From Oscillospiraceae bacterium (GTDB lineage Bacteria; Bacillota; Clostridia; Oscillospirales; Acutalibacteraceae): a DNA stretch of 64,000 nucleotides. Shown one piece after another: positions 1 to 8,643 of the stretch. The stretch covers positions 1,071,001 to 1,135,000 of the forward strand of contig CP107220.1 in the NCBI GenBank assembly GCA_025757685.1, written 5' to 3'. How positions within the stretch are numbered: position 1 is the stretch's first letter; every line of letters starts with the position of its first letter. Below the pieces are notes generated by a model. It was given only the letters and a program-made list of their open reading frames with translations, was not told the DNA's origin and ran no database searches. A program made the position numbers and the translations under genes.

Positions 1-244
1 AATAGTCCAGCGGCACCCGGTCCAACCCGGCGGAAGTCACCTGAATACACTTAAGCGCCGGGAAGCGTTCAATCGGCGTAGTCAAAAACAAGCCGCCGCA
101 AATCACTGCTTCAAATCGTTGGGTATCCATATTCACCGCCTGCCGTTCGTCCGGCCAAAAAGTGACGGCATACCCCATCTGCTCCAGCGCCTGCACCTGT
201 TGCTCCCCACACCGCCATGCGCCGGTGATCAATAGTTCTTTCAT
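1..244 (-). CDS. D-2-hydroxyacid dehydrogenase-like protein, N-terminal part (runs off left edge)
   Basis: Only the first 81 codons are in the window. The start is an ATG at 244 that overlaps the stop of the upstream sugar transferase gene in an ATGA arrangement, so the two are translationally coupled. The visible residues (a short strand-rich segment, then 'VICGGLFLTTPIERFPALK' and 'IQVTSAGLDRVPLDY') resemble the substrate-binding half of the D-isomer-specific 2-hydroxyacid dehydrogenase family, in which an A-G-x-D motif follows the third strand. The NAD-binding Rossmann half would lie beyond the left edge, so cofactor and substrate cannot be judged. Its place in a polysaccharide cluster suggests a role in precursor or side-group synthesis, which is inference. 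Confidence 0.55.
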   Translation of the reverse strand, partial: MKELLITGAWRCGEQQVQALEQMGYAVTFWPDERQAVNMDTQRFEAVICGGLFLTTPIERFPALKCIQVTSAGLDRVPLDY

Positions 245-879
245 CTCTTCATCACCGTTTCCTGCGCCTGGACGTCATCCCGGGCCAAGGTCTCGCCAGT
301 GTTCACATTATCCTCATTCTTCAGCACCTTAAAGGCGGTAACAAAGAGAATACGCACATCCAGCGCCAGACTCATGTGGTCCACATACCAGCAATTCAGC
401 TCAATTCGATGGTGCCACTCCACATCCTTACGACCGTGCACCTGCGCCCAGCCGGTAATGCCCGGGCGCACATCAAACATATGTAACTGCGCCGATGTAT
501 AATCCGACAGCGGCCAAGGATGATAGGTCAGCGGCGGACGAGGGCCGATAAAACTCATATCGCCCTTTAGAATATTCACCAGCTGGGGCAGCTCGTCAAT
601 ACTGGTGGCTCGCAGCAGCTTGCCTACTCGGGTCACACGCATATCGTCTGCGCCGCTGTACACGCCGGTGCCTGTGTGCTCCGCGCCTTGGCACATGGAG
701 CGGAATTTATAAATCCAAAAGGTCTTGCCGTGCAGCCCTAAGCGCTGCTGCTTAAAGATGGCCGGGCCTTTGGAATCCAACTTCACCGCCAGTGCCGTGA
801 TCGCCAACAGCGGCGAAAGAACGATCAGCGCCAGCAGCGCCGTAATAAAATCCAGCGCCCGCTTTACTCCTCGATACAT
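241..879 (-). CDS. Undecaprenyl-phosphate sugar phosphotransferase (bacterial sugar transferase family)
   Basis: This 212-residue protein has the features of the bacterial sugar transferase family (WcaJ/EpsL type). These enzymes move a sugar-1-phosphate from a nucleotide sugar to the lipid carrier undecaprenyl phosphate and start exopolysaccharide or glycan assembly at the membrane. A single hydrophobic segment lies near the N-terminus (residues about 8-32), followed by 'KFRSM' near residue 60 and the signature 'DELPQLVNILKGDMSFIGPRP' region near residues 95-115. The short length, lacking the extra membrane domain of WbaP, is typical of the minimal catalytic class. The gene starts directly after the stop of the aldolase gene and overlaps the next gene by four bases, so it is in one operon with both. 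Confidence 0.9.
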   Translation of the reverse strand: MYRGVKRALDFITALLALIVLSPLLAITALAVKLDSKGPAIFKQQRLGLHGKTFWIYKFRSMCQGAEHTGTGVYSGADDMRVTRVGKLLRATSIDELPQLVNILKGDMSFIGPRPPLTYHPWPLSDYTSAQLHMFDVRPGITGWAQVHGRKDVEWHHRIELNCWYVDHMSLALDVRILFVTAFKVLKNEDNVNTGETLARDDVQAQETVMKR

Positions 880-1695
880 CTACATGCCCTCAACAATTTG
901 TTCTACACAGTCCTGCAGTTTTTTATGCTGCAAGGCAAAAAAATCATCCTCCGCCCGGCTCAGCTGCGCCTCATACTGCCGCAGCTCTGCCACACCGGAA
1001 GTAAAGATTCGTTTGATCTCCTTCAAATCGGTGATCTGCGCCGTGTTGCAAAAGGCGCGAGACAGAATACTCATGGACGAACCCAGCCGGTAGTGCTCCG
1101 CTACAATATACGCTGCCGGCAATGTGCCGCCGCCCAAACGACCGAATCCGCCGAAACCGAAAGGGATACCCGCCGCTTTGATCTTGGCGCACACCGCGTC
1201 CACCGTACCGTCCGCCAAAGGCTGGAACAAAAATTTTTTCCCTTGGGAAATGCTCAGGTCATTCAACCCAATATGAATTTCGTCTACTCCGGGCATTGCC
1301 ACCACACGGTCAAGGCAATCCACCGCCGCCTGATTTTCCAGCAGCAGGAGTGTCTTGGCGCGACCGTCCACCCAGCGGATAAATTGCTGCACCTCTTCTA
1401 CTGATTGCCACATAGGCAGCATGATCACATCTGCACCGGCGGCGATCACCCGGTCGATCTCATCTTTTGACCCCGGGTGCACCGGATTGACCCGTACCAG
1501 CAGCTCCGCCTGATCCAGCACCGGCCGCAACCGAGCCACATCTTCTACGGTGTGGTGGTTTTGCACCGTATCCATACCGCCTTGGCGCTGTGCCTTGCCG
1601 ATGTATTCCATATCCACAAAAATACGATCCACTCCGGCCGCCTGTGCGATCCGCGCCACCGCCGGATCCTTGGTTATGTAAAACAGTTTAAGCAT
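880..1695 (-). CDS. HpcH/HpaI-family aldolase/citrate lyase-like protein
   Basis: The 271-residue protein resembles the HpcH/HpaI aldolase family, class II metal-dependent TIM barrels that cleave or form 2-oxo-3-deoxy acids. Family-like segments are 'FVDMEY' early, 'VRVNP' near residue 90, 'GADVIMLPMWQSVEEVQ', 'LLLENQAAVD' (metal-binding Glu) and 'IHIGLNDLS' (metal-binding Asp). The open frame extends farther upstream, but the ATG at 1695 is preceded by a strong AAGGAGGAG ribosome binding site and gives the family's usual N-terminus, so the longer version is rejected. This start overlaps the end of the acyltransferase gene by eight bases. Location in a polysaccharide cluster suggests it makes or modifies an acidic sugar or a pyruvyl-type donor, but the substrate is unknown. 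Confidence 0.75.
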   Translation of the reverse strand: MLKLFYITKDPAVARIAQAAGVDRIFVDMEYIGKAQRQGGMDTVQNHHTVEDVARLRPVLDQAELLVRVNPVHPGSKDEIDRVIAAGADVIMLPMWQSVEEVQQFIRWVDGRAKTLLLLENQAAVDCLDRVVAMPGVDEIHIGLNDLSISQGKKFLFQPLADGTVDAVCAKIKAAGIPFGFGGFGRLGGGTLPAAYIVAEHYRLGSSMSILSRAFCNTAQITDLKEIKRIFTSGVAELRQYEAQLSRAEDDFFALQHKKLQDCVEQIVEGM

Positions 1696-2422
1696 CGTTT
1701 TGCTCCTCCTTGTCGGAAAAGCAATAGTCCAAAAACGCAGAATACCCATTAAACAGGGGCTCTGTATGCAAATATCGCTCCATGGACGCTTCGTAATTTC
1801 GCATATTGCGCATTTGCGATTCAAAGGCAGGCACTTGCAACTGCCCGCGTTCTTCAAACAGCCAAAAGAACTCAGATAGAACAGACTTGTCAGGCGCACG
1901 GCCGTACACCGCTTGATACTCAGTCACCAGTTGTTTTGCTTCTGCCAACTGTGCCGCCGCTCGCTTAGCGCGGTACGCCTCTAATGTGCAGATAACCCTT
2001 GCCGGATTGCCTGCGATCACACAATCTGACGGGAATGTGCCGCCGGCCACCACGCTGCCCGCACCGACGATCACCCGATCACCAATAGTCGTTCCTTTCA
2101 AAATCAATGCGTTCATACCGATAAAGCAATCATCCCCGATGGTAACCTTACCTGCACTGCCGTAAATATCGCCGTACTTGGCTTTCAATACCGCCCAGTC
2201 ATAGCCATGGGTCAAAATCTTCACACCGGCAGTCAACTGTACATTCCGACCGATCTCAATAAGCCAAGGCCGGGTGGTGTCGATCAAAATATCTGTTGTC
2301 CGGGCAAACACTTCTGTGCCCTCACCGATACGCATACCGGTCTTGCGCAAATGAGCCAAATACGCCGAAGTGCTGCGAAAACTCCATAATTTTTCAATAC
2401 GGTTCCAGTACTGTTTAAACAT
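1688..2422 (-). CDS. Hexapeptide-repeat acyltransferase (left-handed beta-helix)
   Basis: A 244-residue protein with left-handed beta-helix repeats of the WcaF/CysE/MaaT acyltransferase superfamily, which transfer acetyl groups from acetyl-CoA to sugar hydroxyls or amines. Hexapeptide-type turns run from about residue 35 to 145 ('IGEGTEVFA', 'IEIGRNVQL', 'VTIGDDCFIGMNALIL', 'TIGDRVIVGAGSVV'), with the usual 'AGNPARVI' end of the helix. The C-terminal 100 residues are an added helical region I do not recognise. It is the first gene of the leftward operon and has a good sigma-A promoter upstream. In this context O- or N-acetylation of an exopolysaccharide sugar is likely. Confidence 0.85.
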   Translation of the reverse strand: MFKQYWNRIEKLWSFRSTSAYLAHLRKTGMRIGEGTEVFARTTDILIDTTRPWLIEIGRNVQLTAGVKILTHGYDWAVLKAKYGDIYGSAGKVTIGDDCFIGMNALILKGTTIGDRVIVGAGSVVAGGTFPSDCVIAGNPARVICTLEAYRAKRAAAQLAEAKQLVTEYQAVYGRAPDKSVLSEFFWLFEERGQLQVPAFESQMRNMRNYEASMERYLHTEPLFNGYSAFLDYCFSDKEEQNDA

Positions 2423-2479
2423 CTTTTCACCACCGGGTCATTGCCGGCAACAACGCCGGATCATTATTATGCAAGCTAT

Positions 2480-2508
2480 ATTATATTATAAATAGAGATA
2501 TTCGTCAA
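2480..2508 (-). promoter_or_regulatory. Sigma-A promoter for the polysaccharide operon
   Basis: On the minus strand the sequence reads TTGACG, a 17-base AT-rich spacer, then TATAAT. It ends about 57 bases before the acyltransferase start codon. Near-consensus boxes and exact spacing make this one of the clearer promoters in the window. Confidence 0.75.
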
Positions 2509-2779
2509 CACACGACGAAAAGATTGTCTGTTACCGAGCCAAACAGCATTGCACGGCAAGGCAATCCGTATGACCATACTTCAGGCAAATGTGCTTTTCG
2601 ATTCTCAAAGCGGAATGCCTCTGCTTCTATCACAAGCAACGTATTCAAGCAAAAACAAAACTGACTCCGCTTGAAAAGTGAAATCAGTTTGCTACTAAAA
2701 ATCCATTTTTCTCATCAAGTAGGCTTTTTTGTATCGACTACACGATTGGAGACCATACTGCCATTTCAGTCTTTTCCTT
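2509..2779. other. Intergenic stretch without a supportable gene
   Basis: Between the promoter of the polysaccharide operon and the end of glgP I see no open frame with a ribosome binding site or recognisable product. The one structured element is a possible weak terminator for the maltodextrin operon, listed separately. The rest shows no repeat or operator that I can support. Confidence 0.5.
2652..2691 (-). terminator. Possible terminator of the maltodextrin operon
   Basis: On the minus strand an eight-base stem (CAAACTGA with TCAGTTTTG) encloses a 19-base loop and is followed by a run of Ts. It lies about 90 bases past the glgP stop. The large loop makes it a weak candidate. Confidence 0.35.
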
Positions 2780-5161
2780 TTACTCATTTTCTGCGTATTC
2801 CGGCAATTCCACCGGGTCGATTCGCCAAATTTCATTGGCATATTCCTCGATGGTACGGTCTGCCGAAAAGACGCCGGCACTGCACATATTCAGCCAGCAT
2901 TTGCGGGCGAAGGCCATAGGTGACCGCAGATAATCGCCGTTTACTTGCAGCTTGGCGTGCACATAGGACTGAAAGTCACCCAGCACAAAATATCGATCCG
3001 CCACGCCGTCTGCCTCCGGCTCTAAAAGACTACGCTTCAAATCCGCAAAACAGCCGGTGCCACTGTCGGACAATGTGCCGTCTGTCAATGCATCCAGGCA
3101 CTGCCGCAGCAGCGGATCACTGCGATACAAAGCCTTTGGGTCATAGCCCCGGCGCAGGGCATCTAGGTCCTCTACCCGGGCACCGAAAATATAATTATTT
3201 TCTTCTCCGGCGGCCGCCACAATCTCCACATTGGCGCCGTCATAAGTGCCCAAAGTCACTGCGCCGTTCAGCATCAACTTCATATTTCCGGTGCCGGAAG
3301 CCTCCGTGCCGGCGGCGGAGATCTGCTCGGACACATCCGCAGCGGGAATGATCCATTCTGCCGCCGTTACGCTGTAATCCGGCACAAACAGCACCTGCAA
3401 AAGCGGTGCTACCTTAGGCGATCGGGACACATAGTCCCCCACTGCGTGGATCAGCTTGATAATGGCCTTGGCGCGGGCGTAACCGGGCGCTGCCTTGGCG
3501 GCAAACAAAAAGGTGGTGGGGGCAAATTCTGTGATCTCCCCCTGCTCGATCTGAAAGGCCAATGCCAAAATACCCAGACAATGCAGCAACTGGCGCTTAT
3601 ATTCGTGCAGGCGCTTGATCTGCACATCCAGCATACGCGCCGGGTCATAGTATAGTCCCTGCCGCTCCAGCCACTGGGCCAGGCGGCGCTTGTTTTCCTT
3701 CTTGGTTTCGCAAAAAGCTGTCAAAACCTCGCTGTTTTCCGCATAGGGCTTCAGCTTCTCCAGTTGGAACAAGTTGGTGATCCAGTTTTTACTGCCCAGG
3801 CGGTGGGTCAGCAGCGCAGACAGGGACGGATTACACAGTGCCAAAAAACGCCGCTGGGTAATGCCGTTGGTGCGGTTCAAAATTTTGTCCGGGTACAGCT
3901 GCGCCCAATCCCGCAGCACCCGAAGGCGCAAAATCTCCGTGTGTAAAGCTGCCACGCCATTCACATAACCACACACCCAGCAGGCCAGATCAGCCATATA
4001 AATGCGCCCGTCCCGCAGCGGGCGCACCCGGTGCCACAGCCGCTCCTCTGCGCCCAGCGCCTGCATTTCCGCACAAAACAGATCGTCCAATTGGCATAGC
4101 AGGCGGGCGATCTCCGGCAATTCCGACGCCAAGAGCGCCAGATCCCAGCTTTCCATGGCCTCCGGCATCACCGTATGATTGGTGTAGCAAAACACCTCAT
4201 TTGCAACGCCCAGTGCCGTTTTCAAAGTAAGGCCTTGCTTTAAAAGCAAACGAATGAACTCCGGGATGGCCAGCACCGGGTGGGTGTCGTTTAGCTGGAT
4301 CACCACCGCAGTCCCCAATTTCTCCGGCGCAGAGCCGGGCGTGCGCAAATACCGGCGCAGCAGATCTTGCAAGGACGCACTGCATAAAAAATACTGCTGC
4401 CGCAGCCGCAGCCGCTTGCCGTCCTCCTTCGTGTCATTTGGGTACAGCACACGGGTCAGGTTCTCTGCCGCCGTGCGGCGTGTCACCGCCGCTGTATAAT
4501 CCTGACGGTTAAAAGCGTCAAAATCAAACGGCTCTATGGGCACACTCTCCCACAGCCGCAAAGTAGAAATGTGCGCCGTACCGTAACCGGGGATCGGCAA
4601 GTCATAGGGCACGGCCTGCACAGAAAAATTTGCGAATTCCACCGTTACAGTATCCGCTCGGCAGCACACGCTCCAGGGGTCGCCGTATTGCAGGTCGTCC
4701 TCCACCGTCTCCACCTGAAAGCCGTCCTCGATCTGCTGGCGAAACAGTCCGCACCGATAGCGCAAGCCATAGCCGTCCAGCGGTAAATTCAGCGTGGCGC
4801 CGCTGTCCAAAAAACAGGCCGCCAGCCGTCCCAAACCGCCGTTGCCCAAAGGCGGGTCCGGCACACAGTCCAGCTGGTCGAGCTTGCGGCCGCAGGCGGT
4901 AAGCGCCGCCTCCACCTCGCCGGTCAGGCCGGTGCAAAGCAGGTTATTGTACACCGCCTTGCCCAACAGATATTCCGCAGAAAAATAATACGCCCGCCGC
5001 CCGGCACAATGGGCCTGCAACGACCCTTGCCAAGCCGGTTGCAGCCGTGCCAAAACAGCCCGCGCCACCACTGCGTGCAGTTGTTCATCGGTCAATTCTG
5101 CCACCGGGAGTCGGTACAGACTGCGGGAGAGCAGTTCCAAATTCTCTTTCATATCCGACAT
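2780..5161 (-). CDS. glgP: Glycogen/maltodextrin phosphorylase
   Basis: A 793-residue alpha-glucan phosphorylase (GT35) that releases glucose-1-phosphate from non-reducing ends of maltodextrins or glycogen using inorganic phosphate and pyridoxal phosphate. The hallmark 'EASGTGNMK' segment is present, with the PLP-binding lysine at residue 628, followed by 'NGAVTLGTYDGANVEI'. N-terminal 'YFSAEYLLG' and 'DPPLGNGGLGRLAACFLDS' are also typical. The ATG at 5161 follows an AAAGGAG site six to seven bases away and lies inside the 3' end of malQ, so the pair is coupled. As last gene of a maltodextrin uptake operon it likely acts on cytoplasmic maltodextrins. Length is near the shorter bacterial phosphorylases. 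Confidence 0.95.
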   Translation of the reverse strand: MSDMKENLELLSRSLYRLPVAELTDEQLHAVVARAVLARLQPAWQGSLQAHCAGRRAYYFSAEYLLGKAVYNNLLCTGLTGEVEAALTACGRKLDQLDCVPDPPLGNGGLGRLAACFLDSGATLNLPLDGYGLRYRCGLFRQQIEDGFQVETVEDDLQYGDPWSVCCRADTVTVEFANFSVQAVPYDLPIPGYGTAHISTLRLWESVPIEPFDFDAFNRQDYTAAVTRRTAAENLTRVLYPNDTKEDGKRLRLRQQYFLCSASLQDLLRRYLRTPGSAPEKLGTAVVIQLNDTHPVLAIPEFIRLLLKQGLTLKTALGVANEVFCYTNHTVMPEAMESWDLALLASELPEIARLLCQLDDLFCAEMQALGAEERLWHRVRPLRDGRIYMADLACWVCGYVNGVAALHTEILRLRVLRDWAQLYPDKILNRTNGITQRRFLALCNPSLSALLTHRLGSKNWITNLFQLEKLKPYAENSEVLTAFCETKKENKRRLAQWLERQGLYYDPARMLDVQIKRLHEYKRQLLHCLGILALAFQIEQGEITEFAPTTFLFAAKAAPGYARAKAIIKLIHAVGDYVSRSPKVAPLLQVLFVPDYSVTAAEWIIPAADVSEQISAAGTEASGTGNMKLMLNGAVTLGTYDGANVEIVAAAGEENNYIFGARVEDLDALRRGYDPKALYRSDPLLRQCLDALTDGTLSDSGTGCFADLKRSLLEPEADGVADRYFVLGDFQSYVHAKLQVNGDYLRSPMAFARKCWLNMCSAGVFSADRTIEEYANEIWRIDPVELPEYAENE

Positions 5162-6660
5162 ATATTACTCCTTTCCGTCCGGTCTGCGGCGCAAGTCTCG
5201 GTATATAGATGCGCCAAAATGCCCGGGGTTAGGGCGCCGGGGCGCATACGCCAGCTCCAGTTGTGGGCGCCCACCGTTGACGGCGTGTTGATGCGGGCAC
5301 TGCTGCCCAGTCCCAGCAGATCCTGTACAGTCAAAATACAGGTGTTGGCCGGGCTTCGCAGAGCAGAAAGCATCATCTGTCTCGGTAACTGATTGGGATA
5401 ACGCACGCCATAGGCGGCGCAAGCCCGGCGTATGTCTTGCCGCGGAGCGGTGGTGCACCAGCCCAGCAGCGTATCGTTATCATGGGTGCCGGTGTAAATC
5501 ACCGTATTGGGCTTACAAACAGCATCACCGCCGCAGTCCCGGGAATCAAAGTCAAATTGCAGCACCTGCATACCGGGAAAGCCGCAATCTGAAAGCAGCG
5601 CCCGCACCGTATCGTCCAAAAAGCCCAGATCCTCCGCCAAAAGCGGCACATCTCCCAACGCCTGTTGGAGCGCCGAAAACAGCGACAAACCGGGCCCCGG
5701 CAGCCAGCAGCCGTCCCGGGCATTCTTTGCCCGGGCAGGCACAGAATAATAAGCGGCAAAGCCACGAAAATGGTCCAGCCGCAGCGCGTCAAACCAGTTC
5801 AAGGCGTGCCGCAGCCGCGCCACCCACCAGCGGTACTCTGTACGCGCGTGGGCGCTCCAGTTATATACCGGGTTGCCCCACAGCTGGCCGGTGGGCGAAA
5901 ACGCGTCCGGCGGACACCCGGCCAGCCGAGACGGCGCGCCGGAGGGAGAGAGCATAAACAACTCCGGCGCCGCCCACACATCGGCACTGCACGGCGCCAC
6001 ATAAATAGGCAGATCGCCGATCAGGTAAACACCCCGGGCATTGGCATAAGCCCGCAGCGCTCGCCACTGACGATCCAAAAAATATTGCAGCATTTTATGG
6101 TACAAAACCCGCCGCTCCATCTGCGCTGCCGCCCTCTCCAAAACCGACGGCTCTCGCCGCCGCAAAGCCGACGGCCACAGAAAAAAACGCTTTCCATAAC
6201 GTTCACTAAGGGCACAAAACAGGGCATGATCCTCCAGCCAATCGGCCTGACTTTGGCAAAAGCAGTCAAAGTCTGCCGGTATATGGCGCACAAAGCGGTC
6301 AAACAGTCGATCAAACAGCACTTGACGCCCCCGGCGCACAGCCGGATAATCCACCCGGTCATCACCACCGCAGGGTAACAAATCCAAATCCGACGGCTGC
6401 AAATACCCGCTTTCCACCAGCAGCTGCGGGTCAATATACAGCCCATCGCCTGCAAAGCTGCCGGGGCTTTGGTACGGTGAATTCCCCTGCCCTGCCGGGC
6501 ACAGGGGCAGCAGCTGCCAGTACCGCTGCCCGGCAGACGACAAATCGTCTACAAAGCGGTAAGCCGCGGCACCCATCGTGCCGATCCCGTAGCGCCCGGG
6601 CAAAGAAAACAGCGGCAGCAGCACCCCGGCGCCACGCCGCTGCAACAAGCGGTCAGTCAC
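5149..6660 (-). CDS. malQ: 4-alpha-glucanotransferase (amylomaltase)
   Basis: A 503-residue GH77 enzyme that moves maltosyl units between maltodextrins, releasing glucose and making longer chains for the phosphorylase. Conserved segments are 'GVLLPLFSLPGRYGIGTMG' at the N-terminus, 'FDALRLDHFRGF' carrying the nucleophile Asp, 'LLAEDLG' carrying the acid/base Glu, and 'GTHDNDT' with the third carboxylate. I chose the GTG at 6660 rather than an ATG nine codons upstream, because CCTCC at 6670-6674 (GGAGG on the coding strand) is nine bases before the GTG and the upstream ATG has no such site. That start overlaps the ATPase stop by eight bases. It overlaps glgP at its 3' end. Confidence 0.92.
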   Translation of the reverse strand: MTDRLLQRRGAGVLLPLFSLPGRYGIGTMGAAAYRFVDDLSSAGQRYWQLLPLCPAGQGNSPYQSPGSFAGDGLYIDPQLLVESGYLQPSDLDLLPCGGDDRVDYPAVRRGRQVLFDRLFDRFVRHIPADFDCFCQSQADWLEDHALFCALSERYGKRFFLWPSALRRREPSVLERAAAQMERRVLYHKMLQYFLDRQWRALRAYANARGVYLIGDLPIYVAPCSADVWAAPELFMLSPSGAPSRLAGCPPDAFSPTGQLWGNPVYNWSAHARTEYRWWVARLRHALNWFDALRLDHFRGFAAYYSVPARAKNARDGCWLPGPGLSLFSALQQALGDVPLLAEDLGFLDDTVRALLSDCGFPGMQVLQFDFDSRDCGGDAVCKPNTVIYTGTHDNDTLLGWCTTAPRQDIRRACAAYGVRYPNQLPRQMMLSALRSPANTCILTVQDLLGLGSSARINTPSTVGAHNWSWRMRPGALTPGILAHLYTETCAADRTERSNICRI

Positions 6661-7765
6661 AGATACAGACCTCCGTTTCCGGGTCAAACAAATGGAGCGC
6701 CTCCATATTGGGGTACAGCACCGTTTGGTCGTCCTTTTGGAACGAAACAGTGCCGGGCACTCGGGCGATCACCCGCCGTCCTTGCAAATCTGCATACAAA
6801 TAGGTTTCCGCCCCCATACGCTCCGCCATCTCCACCTGAACCCGAAAGGCCGCAGAATCTGTTATATTCAGCCATGCCGGGTCCGTGGACAGATCCTCCG
6901 CGCGCAGGCCCAAAAGCACATCCCGATCCACATACGTCGACAGTTTGGCATGGTTTTGCAGTCGACGAGGCAAAGCCACCTCCGTACCCAGCACTTGCAA
7001 ATCAAGGGACTTTCCCCGTCGCACCAAACGGCCGGGCAATATATTCATAGGCGGCGTGCCGATAAACCCGGCTACAAACACATTGCAGGGGTGGGCATAC
7101 AACTGTGCGGGCGTGTCTGCCTGCTGAATTTTGCCGTCCAACATGACCACGATCCGATCCGCCATGGTCATAGCCTCCGTTTGGTCATGGGTCACATACA
7201 CAAAGGTGGTGCCCAGTTCCCGGTGCAGCTCTGCAATGTGTGCGCGCATTTCTGTACGCAGCTTGGCGTCCAGATTAGACAGGGGCTCGTCCAAAAGGAA
7301 CACCGCCGGATCCCGCACCATAGCACGGCCCAGCGCCACCCGCTGCCGCTGCCCGCCGGACAGGGCGCGGGGTCGCCGATCCAGGTACGCGGTCAGTTCC
7401 AGCGCCTGTGCGGCTGTCCGCACCTTGCGGTCGATCTCCGCCTTGGGCACCCGCCGCAGTTGCAGACCAAAGGCCATATTCTTGTACACCGTCATGTGGG
7501 GGTACAGAGCGTAGCTTTGGAACACCATGGCAATGTCCCGATCCTTGGGCGGCAGATCGTTCACTACCCGGTCACCGATCTTCAAGGTGCCGCCGCTGAT
7601 GTCCTCCAACCCGGCAATCATACGCAGGGTGGTGGACTTGCCGCAACCGGAAGGCCCTACTAAAATCAAAAATTCCCGATCCCGGATTTCCAAATTCAGA
7701 TCCGGTATGACAGTCACGCCGTCCTCATATGTTTTTCTAATATGCTCAAGCGAGATAGACGCCAC
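6653..7765 (-). CDS. msmX: Sugar ABC transporter ATP-binding protein (MsmX/UgpC type)
   Basis: A 370-residue ATPase of the carbohydrate-uptake-1 subfamily. It has Walker A 'GPSGCGKST', the Q-loop 'MVFQSYALYPHM', signature 'LSGGQRQRVALGRA', Walker B 'VFLLDEPLSNLDAK' and the H-loop 'VTHDQ', then a C-terminal OB-like regulatory domain from about residue 240. It would energise the two adjacent permeases. The start is a GTG with AAGGAG nine bases upstream. In many Firmicutes MsmX is encoded away from its transporters and shared between them, but here it sits within the maltodextrin operon, so it may be dedicated or serve several transporters. Confidence 0.93.
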   Translation of the reverse strand: MASISLEHIRKTYEDGVTVIPDLNLEIRDREFLILVGPSGCGKSTTLRMIAGLEDISGGTLKIGDRVVNDLPPKDRDIAMVFQSYALYPHMTVYKNMAFGLQLRRVPKAEIDRKVRTAAQALELTAYLDRRPRALSGGQRQRVALGRAMVRDPAVFLLDEPLSNLDAKLRTEMRAHIAELHRELGTTFVYVTHDQTEAMTMADRIVVMLDGKIQQADTPAQLYAHPCNVFVAGFIGTPPMNILPGRLVRRGKSLDLQVLGTEVALPRRLQNHAKLSTYVDRDVLLGLRAEDLSTDPAWLNITDSAAFRVQVEMAERMGAETYLYADLQGRRVIARVPGTVSFQKDDQTVLYPNMEALHLFDPETEVCICD

Positions 7766-7794
7766 TGGGGCACACTCCTTTCCGCAGCTGCCGT

Positions 7795-8643
7795 TTAGCC
7801 CTTAACCGCACCGGCTACCACGCCTTTGATAATATATTTTTGGCAAAACAGGTAAAAGACCACAATGGGGATCATCGCCAGCACCAGCATCGCCATCAGC
7901 CCGCCGTAATCTGTGGAGCCGTAGGCACCCTGCATGGCAATTTGAATGGCCACCGGCACGGTCTTTTTCTCCGTGCCCAGCACCAGGTACGGCAGCAGAT
8001 AATCATTCCAAATCCACATCGTATTGAGGATCGCTACCGTCACCGCCGTAGGTTTTAAGAGTGGCAACACCACCAAAAAGAAAGTCTGTACCGGATTGCA
8101 GCCGTCAATGGTGGCTGCCTCCTCCAGCTCCCGGGGAATTCCTCGGATAAAACCGCACAGCATAAACACGGACAGCCCGGCGCCAAAGCCCAGATAAATA
8201 AACGGCATACCAAGAACGGTATTCAGCTTTGCCCGGCCAACCAAATAGGTCATGGTGTACATCACCATTTGAAACGGCACGATCATGCTGAAAACGAACA
8301 GGTAGTACATACCCTTGGTCAGTGCCGTGCGTACCCGCATGAGATACCAGGCGGCCATGGAGGTGCAAAGAACGATCAGCCCCACAGACACAACGGTGAT
8401 CAGCAGCGACCGGCCAAAGGCGGCGAAAAAGCCGCCGGCAGACAGGCCGCTGATATAGTTTTCCAACGCCACAAAGGTCTCTTTGTTGGGCAGTGCAAAC
8501 GGGTCGCCGGAGATATAAAATCGGGACTTAAAGGAATTTTGCACCACCAAAAAGAGAGGCACCAGGGTCAGCGCCGCTAGCAACACCAGCAGAAGCGTTT
8601 CCATCGCACTTTGGGGAGCTTTCTGTTTTTGTTTTTTTCTCAT
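7795..8643 (-). CDS. Sugar ABC transporter permease, MalG type
   Basis: A 282-residue inner-membrane permease with about six membrane segments and the EAA-loop motif 'ELEEAATIDGCNPVQTFF' near residue 175-195, which contacts the ATPase. It pairs with the preceding MalF-type permease, whose stop overlaps its start by four bases. The N-terminus has a short basic stretch and the first membrane helix at about residues 17-37. Together with the binding protein and ATPase it would import maltodextrins. The substrate is inferred from the malQ and glgP neighbours rather than from permease residues. Confidence 0.93.
   Translation of the reverse strand: MRKKQKQKAPQSAMETLLLVLLAALTLVPLFLVVQNSFKSRFYISGDPFALPNKETFVALENYISGLSAGGFFAAFGRSLLITVVSVGLIVLCTSMAAWYLMRVRTALTKGMYYLFVFSMIVPFQMVMYTMTYLVGRAKLNTVLGMPFIYLGFGAGLSVFMLCGFIRGIPRELEEAATIDGCNPVQTFFLVVLPLLKPTAVTVAILNTMWIWNDYLLPYLVLGTEKKTVPVAIQIAMQGAYGSTDYGGLMAMLVLAMIPIVVFYLFCQKYIIKGVVAGAVKG

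Noticed and set aside
2671..2923. Short plus-strand open frames beyond glgP
   Set aside because: They overlap the glgP 3' end and have no ribosome binding site or family match.
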